Shown: positions 54,149 to 64,000 of the stretch, piece by piece
How the letters are laid out: every line of letters begins with the position of its first letter
Position numbering within the stretch: the first letter of the stretch is position 1
Origin: Bryopsis sp. KO-2023
Lineage: Eukaryota; Chlorophyta; Ulvophyceae; Bryopsidales; Bryopsidaceae
Assembly: GCA_030272585.1 (NCBI GenBank)
Contig: BSYQ01000007.1
Coordinates: 5,708,001 to 5,772,000, forward strand
Length of the DNA stretch: 64,000 nucleotides
Reading direction: 5' to 3'
Notes under the pieces: model-generated
What the model was told of the DNA's origin: nothing
Seen by the model: only the letters and a program-made list of their open reading frames with translations
Databases searched by the model: none
Position numbers and translations under genes: made by a program

Positions 54149-56039
54149 ATGAACATGTCGATCTCGATCGTTTTGGTCGTCCTGGCGGCGGCGCTCGTTT
54201 CTTGTCACGCTGATGTTGCAGCTGGGGCGATATGCCCAAAACCTGCGAGTCCAAAGAAATTTAACGTGTTTCCCGACTACGAGGTGAAGGAGGATGGGGA
54301 GCCAGGTACTCTGGATTACAAGATCGAGTTTTTCGACAAGGAGTCTGGCGATCAAATCAGCCCTTGGCACGATATCCCTCACGGATTGGAGTCGACGAAA
54401 GAGGGCGCGTTTGTCTGGGTCGTTAACGAAATTCCCAAGGGTGACCTCGCAAAGATGGAAACCATGGTGGGGGCCGAATAATGCGTCACGAAACACCACG
54501 TGCTTTTCCCGACAAATCCTTGTTGTTTGTGTTGTGGGGAGAGCTCATGTTTTGAAAGGAATCGTTCTATCAGTGTCCATTTTGAGAGTGAAATGCGTGT
54601 GTAGGCGAAGAGGGAGGGCAATCCCATCCAACAGGATGACGAAAGCGTGGAAGACGCTGACGGGTGGGTTTTGATACTTTTTGATTAGTTTCGCAAGCAA
54701 ATGCTCTGCTTTATTACAAACACTTGAAACAGCAATCAATCTCATGCACCTGATGGGCATGAATCCTTGTGAAATGGAATCTTGTTTTGTGCAGGGAGGA
54801 GCTCTATACTCGACCCCGCTATTATGGATATGGTCCATCACTTGTGAACTATGGATCTATTCCCCAGGTATGGCTTGTGATCGATGCGTCTTTCTGCTGC
54901 CCTTGACATACCCCTGCCAATATTGGTTACAATTCCCCACACCTCCACCAATGATATTACAGACGCATTTGCTTGCATTTTTAGACCTGGGAAGACAGTG
55001 GCAATCCTGACGAAATCACTGAGGAAATCGGTGATGGCGACCCTTTGGACAGTTTGGATATCGGGAAGGCTGTGGCTCCAATGGGTCTTGTGTACAAGAT
55101 CAAAATTCTGGGAGCTCTACCATTGATGGACTCCGAGGAAACTGACTGGAAGGTAACGAGACAATCACTGATGGCAAATGATATGATGGCTCAAAGCACA
55201 CATTGAAAAACTGTATAGTTTCAGTCAGGAATACAGATATTTGTGGGACGTTAGGTGTTGCTAATTGTTCATCAGATATGAAGCTGCCTATTGATTCTGT
55301 TGACATCATCCATCATTCAGGTGCATACCACTGTTTGTTCAAAATATACATTTCAAAAAACTTGGAAAAAGATGAAATTGAGGGCTTTTGAAGCTTTATT
55401 GCTTGTTGGCACATCGGGGGTGTTGGTATCTGCAACCATTGATTTGTTTATTTATTTATTTGTTTGCAGATCGTTGGCATCAACGAGATGGATCCACTTG
55501 CTGAGGAGTACAGTGATTTTTCGGATATCCCTGAGGAAAAGAGGGAGGCCATTTACAATTGGTTCCGTGACTACAAAACAGCTGCCGGAAAGGGTCAGTT
55601 GGCATACCACCCCATCGATGCTGATCCTGAAGAGCATTGGTATAGCCCGAAGGATGCTGTCAAGGTGAGTGTTCAGTTGCAAAATAAACATCAAATTTTC
55701 AGAAATCACATTGATTTGGGGGAGCGACTTCCAACATTTGCTTCTTTTTTCTTTAACTTTTGGGTGAGTTGAAGTTGGTCGAACTGTTTGATCAATGGGA
55801 GGGGCACTTTGCATACATATGTCAGTAATCAGCTGTCAATAGCAGCCTAATCATACCCATCCTTAATTAGGAATAAAAGGGGGAGAGAGGGGGGGGAGGG
55901 GTTAACTGATTTGGAAGCAATTTGCTGAATGTTTATTGTTGCATTGTAGATTATCAAGGCTAAAAATGCATCTTGGAAAACTCTGATGGATGGCACTTGC
56001 GGCGAAGCTTGTGAGGAGATCTGGATGCCAGAAACTTAG
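54149..56039 (+). CDS. Soluble inorganic pyrophosphatase with signal peptide
   Basis: Six exons (54149-54466, 54605-54663, 54795-54867, 54985-55152, 55470-55664, 55950-56039) give 300 residues. It hydrolyses pyrophosphate to two phosphates (Mg-dependent, family I, eukaryotic type). The domain has EIPKGDLAKME, NPIQQD, YGYGPSLVNYGSIPQTWED, the signature DGDPLD (Asp 167, 169, 172), DIGKAVAPMGLVYKIKILGAL and DETDWK-like EETDWKIVGINEMDPLA, then the late YKTAAGKGQ motif. The N-terminus is a clear signal peptide (IVLVVLAAALVSCHA), so the enzyme should enter the secretory path and act in the ER, a vacuole or outside, unlike the usual cytosolic or plastid enzymes. The extension at the C-terminus (CGEACEEIW) adds two cysteines, which fits an oxidising compartment. 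All junctions keep phase. Confidence 0.92.
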
Positions 56040-56753
56040 ATGTTCAATACAATAGGTTAATAAATGAGGAAGTGATTCTAGTTGATTTTTTTTTGGGGGG
56101 GGGAAGGGATTGACCAGAGAAGGGTATTTAAGGAGTGGGATGATCATGGGCGGAACAGTGTCTGGGGGTTCTGTCTATCCCTCGAGATATTAATGATCTG
56201 TTACTCCATGTTAAGAATTCAATCTTACAAGATTCATTCAGATATCAACATCCATCGAATCCATCGGTGTATGTTTGATGATCCCGAGTTATCAACTATT
56301 CATCTCCATATCTTCTGAGCAAATTATATTTACAAGTCAGTCCCCAACCTCACCTCTCCTCTCATCTTGTTTCAAACGCAAAAACTCTCAGCGGTTGGCA
56401 GTTTCGCAGAAAGGGCTTCGCTCCTCAGAAACCTTGGAGGGCTGTGCACGGCATATTAATAATCGCAATGTACCAGCAGCCCCAGCCATCCCTGTACAAT
56501 ACTGTGTTCGTTCGCAAGGAAGGATATTTTCGAATCGTAACTGACGCCTTTGTTCCTTCCTGTTGGTCGAATGTGCCGCATTTTTTTCCATAGATATTTG
56601 GAGTCGGGGATCGATACTGGGTGGATTTGAAAACCAAAGTTCAGGGAGAGAACTTGGGCTGTATATGCTCCGGCGTTTGAGAGTCTGTTTTGTACCCGCC
56701 CTCCCCCACTCTATTGGGACGCATAATTCTGCCATCGAGATACTCCCGTTTCG
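56040..56753. other. Intergenic between pyrophosphatase and APC4
   Basis: About 0.7 kb in tandem orientation. A canonical AATAAA lies at 56059-56064, some 20 bases after the pyrophosphatase stop, and may be its polyadenylation signal. The rest is presumed APC4 promoter. Confidence 0.4.
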
Positions 56754-59700
56754 ATGGAAAGCTCCGCTGTACATGGCGACAAGGCCATTCCGTCCCCAGT
56801 CCTCGTGGCGAGTTGGTCGCCCAAACATGAAATGCTTGCGGTGGCTTTCAGCAACAAACCGCTATCGCTGTATAGACTCAACTGGGAGCGTTTATGGACG
56901 GTGTCTCTGGATACGATCCCACATACTTCAAAAGTGACGGCCCTGTGCTGGGCTCCCAAGGGAAACGTCATTGCCGCTGGGATCGCGGACGGGACCGTTA
57001 TTCTTCTTAACGTCGAGGACGCATCGGTGGTTCGGAAATTCAAGCTGAACGAGAACGAACGGGGCGCGGAGGAAGGCGAGTCGAATCCGGAACGCGTCGT
57101 CGCGCTGGGTTTCGTTCAAGGTTTGGAATCGGGAAAGCAAAAGCTTGAGTCTGGATTCACGTCGCAAGGGATGGATTGGATTTCCAGTTTGCTGGACGGC
57201 CGACTCCAAAAACTGTTCGAGCCTTTGGCGAGCAAGGTCCCGACCAAACCGCTGACTGTGGACGAGGTGTATGCAAGGTATTACTAACGGTTTAGAGCTG
57301 ACTAATATAATCTGATTAGATAACAATAATAATAATATAATATCTTCTGGGAACTCTTACTACCCTCAGTACACTCTCGATTCCTCCGTTCAACCTTCCC
57401 AATACTGACGATTTTTGGAGCAGTGCCTGTACAGGGAAGGTGCATCCTGAAAAACATAAATAGATTATATATATCAAACATTAATAATGTTAAAAAATGA
57501 ATTATTGAAAGACTTGACCCTTTTGCCCCCAAAACTACATTCCTCAGATCCTCAGGAAAGCACATAGCTACATGTTGTTCAAAAAGGAAGGTGGCGATCA
57601 TGATTTCGTCCCGAACCTCTGAATTTCTGATCTCAGTGAAAATATTGAAAGTAGTTGCTGTTTTTTTTCTTTTTGCTGCATAGGTTTGATAAGAAACATG
57701 TTTCGCATCGTCGAATGTGGCCAGAAGACCCGAAGATGTTGTCTGTTCTGGTTGGGTCCAGCAAGAGGGGAAATATCACAATCAGCGCCTTCGGCTTGGT
57801 GGAAATTGCAAAGCTCGACACGAGTTACTTCACCCACCGTGGATCCACCGTCGAGACTTTCAAGGTTTCTTCCAAAGATAAATTCGATCTAGAAAAAAGA
57901 GCTGCAGATGTTGATCCATGTTTTTTTGGGAATTTTTTCTACCATGTCAAAAAACCTGACGCAGTTAAACTAAAATGGACCCAAGGATGCTTTCTGAAAA
58001 ATCATTGAGTGTTAAGTACTAATCTGAACGTGTTTTTCTGTTTGATTTATTTCCAATTCACGTGAAAAATTGCTCACATCAATATAATAAAAGTATAAAA
58101 GTAGAATTTGAGAATTTGAAGGCAGACATGGCTTCTGTAAGGAAGCTGAGTTATATAAAGAGACAAATCAAATTCAAAGTTTAAATTTTAAGTTTTATGT
58201 CTAATTTTTTCAGGTTGCAATAACACGAGATTTGTGCCGTTTGATTGTCATCCAATTGGTAAAAAGAAGAAGAAACGCAGACACAGGTATTCTTACATTT
58301 AGCTTGTAAATTCAAATTCATAATTTTATGTCGATTCTGTTGAATGTGGCAGAAGGGAGGCTTCTGTCTCCATGATTTTTTCCACTCTGTGTGAAAATTT
58401 GTTCATTTTTGGTTAAAGCGTGGGGTGAATTAAAGATATATAAGATAGAGAAGTTGAATAAACAGCATTACAGTTTTCTTGTTTTGTTTTGTTTTTTTGA
58501 AAAGGAGGGGCTGGAGAGAGAGAGTTTTCGTGATGGTTATCTTGGGTGTGTTTTGTTGGCTCAGTAGGTCATCTCATAGCTTACGTATTCGATTGCTCAG
58601 TAATCGGGGTACACAGCCAGGAAATCCGCCAACTCACTCAGAGAATGTCGAAGGTTTCGGCATTGCTCCAAGGTCAGAAAACAGTATTAGTCATCTTCTT
58701 GCTGCCACTTTGAAAATCGCACGTCATCAAATTCGGACCAACTTTCATTTCCCCTCTTCCCTGGAATTTTTTCTTTAAAAAAGTAGCTTTTTTGGTGCCA
58801 AACTCTGGATTTACTCAGGCACATCAAATCATACAAGAAAGCACATGATTTTATGGTGAATCGCCGAAAATAGAGAATAACAAACGAGAAAAGATGAAGC
58901 TGAAGTAACTTACTGAACATCATTTGAAGGAGCAAGAGTGGGATATCAATCTTTTTCTTAAAAAACAAGAAAGGAGGTTCAAAAAGCACATGTGAAATTT
59001 TTTTTTCTGACATCCCTCCGTCTTCGATTCACAGCGGCCGGAGACACTCTCAAAAAGGCAGACCAAGACTGGAGCCAGTCCTTCTCCAGTTTCCGATCGA
59101 AAATGCGACTGCTGTCATCGGGGCTGTCCCACGAAGACACAGTGGATACCTTGATTGTGTTTCTGGTTTCTGGCAGTCTCAGTGAATCAATGGAGTCCTT
59201 TTTTAAAGAAAATCTGACTGAGCATGGTCTCAAGAGGCTTGCGGATGAATTAGACCAATCGATTCAACTTCTGAATGAGCTCATGTTGGAGTTTCAAGTA
59301 AGTGGAAATCACCGTCAGTCTGGACAGCTTTTTTTTTTTCAGTACTGGATTTTTTAGTGATCAGAATTTTGTACTCCAAATGATTCTGGTTTCTTTTTAA
59401 TATGTGCTGCATCAAGTACCTGAGCCTATGCAGTCGATCGATTTCGAAATGAGTTGGGTTTTTTTACGTATCTCCATATCCTGGTCGGTCCTTGGCACTG
59501 TGGAAAACAAACGTGATGTTGAAAAAAAAAATTAATTAATTACTGAGGTTGGATGTGTTTTGTGTAGAATGCTGTGGAGCAATGCCTATTCATTATTGGG
59601 GAGCTCATTGGGTTGTCCCGAACATATGAACTGCTGGAATCTGGTTTGGGGATCTCGGTGAGCATCTATTTTTAGAATTATGCACATGCTGCATTCATGG

Positions 59701-62081
59701 GGACCGTTGTAACATAAGGAATTCGACGAGTCAGTGCTTTCCTTCATTGATTCACATTACTGTACAGCCTTTGTTTTATTTTCTACTTCCATCCATTCTT
59801 TTCTTCCTTCCCTTGGCTTTCCTGACGTGGTATTCAACCTGCTGTTGTAAAAAATAAAGTGATTGATGAGTGGTTGAACGGCTAAAAAAAAAAAGTGTGA
59901 CTTTGTTTGAAAAAAATGCGTGCTTCTTTTTTCCCACTCCAGATAAGAAGAAAGACGGAACGATTGCAGACGGAAATGATGTGGTTATTCTTGAAGGGGG
60001 AGAAGTTTCGAAACCGGTGGGGCTCCATAACTGAACTACAAAAACACCAAATGAGGCAATACACATTCTCGCACAGAACAACAAAAAATATTATTTTTAA
60101 ACACTGCCGTTTCAATTCTGCCGAGCAAGACCGGTGATTAGTCCTGTAACAATTTTTTCAAAATGATCAACAAATATATATTAAAGAACGACGGTGACGT
60201 CGTTTTTTTTAAATTGCGTTTGGATCGTCAGGGTTTCGAAGGTGGGGCCAGGTTATCGGCTGTTTTTTTCTTTCCTTTTGTCAGCCATTCATCAAGCAAA
60301 CGATGCACAGTCTTTCGCTGAGGGAGCGCTGCATCCGCATGCAATCAAGATCAAAGAATTTTTGCGCACCGAATTTTTGAACGACAGCATCTCCCCGGAT
60401 TTGAAGGTGAGTGCATCTCTACGATCCAAACACTTATTTTCCAGAAACTCCATGTTTTTTTTTGGTTTTTTTTTTTCCCCGCAAAGGAAAACCTGGTGCG
60501 AATGGGGTACATATGGATCAGTCAACCAGGTTCCTACTACTGAATGATGATCTAAATTGCAGTTTCTTGGCCATTTGTTTTTGCAAACATCGTTAGATGG
60601 ATGAGTCATGGCCGGATGAAAATGAAGAGATAATAGATCAAGCATTTGGACGGTCGAGGCATCCAAATGCAGCCCTCAGGAGTCGCTTGGCTGCGATAGT
60701 GTCTGACTGGAAACTAGTTTTCGATGATCTCAGAATCAATTTGAACAAAAGCGATGGGTTGTTGAGACAAGTGAGTGAACATGACTACACAGATCTTTTG
60801 CTTCTTTTTTTTTCGTTGTTGGACTGGATGTTTCAGTAGTTTGATTTCTTTGCTTAATCGATATATTATCTGTGGCAATGGATGGTTCGTTTATCATTCA
60901 TTAATCAATGTAGGGGAGTACGGAGACCGTAAGGCTCGTTTCGAAAGAATTTGGTGTTTTTTTCAGCAAGGAAGATCAGTGTTTCTGACTGCATTAGTGC
61001 TCTGCTGTTTTTTTTTTTTTTTTTTTTTTTTTCTGGTTGAAATTGTAGGTCAACTTGACAACCGGGGGATGTCGATATGTTGAGCGAGCGAAGGTGGTTT
61101 CTCTTGGCTTGCCCCAAGTCCCAGCAGAAAATTTCCACGAAGGATTTCGAATCGCTTTTTCGTTCGATAATTGTGGAAAGGATGCCATTGTGGTGGTCCA
61201 AGCATCACCTTTGGCCGACAATTCCAAAGAATTGGTGAGTTGCATGATATTGTTTTCCAAAGGCAAGACTATATAGATTCTTTCTTCCGGTGAAAGCCAC
61301 CCCTTGCAATCGAGGTGGCAACTGCATGCATGTAGAAATTTTGAGTGTCGACAAAATAGAAATACATACAATTTATCTCTGCGGAGATAAATGAGGATCT
61401 GTGAAAATATGATTTAAAATTTCCTCTCAGTTGCATTCACCTGACACGTTCCCATGTTGCAGATTTTCAGCTTGCTGTGGGATGGTTAGTCATTCTTTGT
61501 TTCTGTGTTTTCAGACATTTTCTGGAGCAATGGTTCAAATACCGGCAAAATATTCATTGACAGACATAGGCTGTCGGAAAGACGACGGCATAGTGTTGTT
61601 GCTTCAAGATCGGAAAGAATTCAAAGGGAAGCTGGTGGTCATAGCCTACAAAAATTTGACTTTCAGTCCTGCTACTGGGGAGAGAGGCATTGCAGAGGTA
61701 AGCAAACAAACAAACATTTGTTTGTACATTTCTGACCAATATTCAGTTTTTTTCTTCTTTCAGATCATTTTTTTTGAAGTAAAATACTGAGCCTTTTCTC
61801 CCTTGGTTGATTTCTGTTCCGTGAAATCCTGAACTTTTTTTTCATCCCCTGGAACCACCCTCCAGGAGCTTCAGAAGCATATGGTGGGGCTGCAAAATGT
61901 GAAAGGCCTTCAAGAAATTGCCCACCAACACCCCGGTGTGAGGACACCCCTCGCTGTGAGCTTGGATAATGTGGCCAGTGTCTTCACGGCACACCGAGTG
62001 GTGCACTACGATCTGGAAGTTTTGGAAGATATGGATCCCTTAAATGGCAGTCAATTTCCAGAACATCCTTATCAGAATTAG
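56754..62081 (+). CDS. APC4: Anaphase-promoting complex subunit 4 (APC4)
   Basis: Twelve exons: 56754-57277, 57684-57864, 58214-58286, 58568-58672, 59035-59297, 59568-59657, 59943-60016, 60285-60406, 60597-60770, 61049-61234, 61515-61697 and 61866-62081; about 730 residues (human 808). The N-terminal WD40-like part reads VLVASWSPKHEMLAVAFSNK, SLYRLNWERLWTV and VTALCWAPKGNVIAAGIADG, typical of APC4. The long helical middle domain includes LTEHGLKRLADELDQSIQLL, aligning with the human LTVKGLKKLGQSIESS region. The C-terminal part has VSLDNVASVFTAHRVVHYDLE, matching the human CVLSSNLRHVRVFEMDIDDE end. APC4 is a scaffold subunit of the APC/C ubiquitin ligase that drives exit from mitosis. Eleven of the exons fit in phase. 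The junction between 60016 and 60285 does not keep frame as read, so a donor or small exon there is wrong. Confidence 0.85.
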
Positions 62082-63954
<1,873 letters not shown>

Positions 63955-64000
63955 TGATCTGCAATGTTTTTGGTGGAAAAGAGGGAAAGAACAAAGCCAT

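Noticed and set aside
53629-54213. A 194-codon plus-strand frame and a 200-codon minus-strand frame around the pyrophosphatase start
   Set aside because: They overlap the first pyrophosphatase exon in other frames, have no domain and no splice partners. They are shadows of G+C-rich coding sequence.

Overview
This window looks like nuclear DNA from an intron-rich eukaryote, most likely a photosynthetic flagellate. Nearly all genes are split by GT-AG introns of about 80-600 bases. One gene encodes an axonemal dynein light chain (DNAL4/LC10 type), which points to motile flagella. The right edge holds the start of a long-form ketol-acid reductoisomerase with a Ser/Arg-rich presequence, which suggests a plastid and branched-chain amino acid synthesis. 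The presequence has no signal peptide in front of it, so a primary-type plastid (green lineage or similar) is the simplest reading, but the species cannot be named from sequence alone. All exon models below were built by reading splice sites and keeping the phase. There is no transcript evidence.

Layout, left to right. 2.6-3.2 kb: dynein light chain (+). 4.0-4.5 kb: a small possible secreted protein (-). 6.1-9.6 kb: a complete PTEN phosphatase (+). 11.4-15.1 kb: a berberine-bridge-type FAD oxidase fused in one chain to a short-chain dehydrogenase (+). 16.1-17.1 kb: a nucleoredoxin-like protein without the CxxC site (-), divergent from a TKL receptor kinase at 18.0-23.1 kb (+). 23.1-27.9 kb is a gene-poor convergent gap. 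27.9-29.7 kb: a long disordered protein (-). 32.7-36.4 kb: spliceosomal PRP4 (+), convergent with a small glycine-rich membrane protein at 36.9-37.8 kb (-). 37.93-38.54 kb: a hAT-type miniature transposon with a perfect 8-bp target duplication. 38.9-40.8 kb: an atypical DYRK/PRP4-like kinase (+). 42.4-43.8 kb: an unrecognised protein (+). 45.7-47.9 kb: a cysteine-rich secreted protein (+). 48.9-51.5 kb: a probable NEPRO/Rmp1-like nucleolar protein (+). 52.6-53.5 kb: a Helitron Rep fragment. 54.1-56.0 kb: a secreted inorganic pyrophosphatase (+). 56.8-62.1 kb: APC4 of the anaphase-promoting complex (+). 62.8 kb to the edge: ketol-acid reductoisomerase (+, cut by the window end).

There is no operon-like logic. 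Most genes lie on the + strand, and they mix housekeeping functions (splicing, cell cycle, RNA processing, amino acid synthesis) with signalling (PTEN, two kinases) and secreted or membrane proteins. The non-template strand is rich in T and G in introns and flanks, with many runs of T and G, and this skew reverses around minus-strand genes. The most unusual items are the oxidase-dehydrogenase fusion, the DFN-containing kinase with a tryptophan-rich tail, the CxxC-less nucleoredoxin, the cysteine-rich secreted protein and the clean hAT miniature element.
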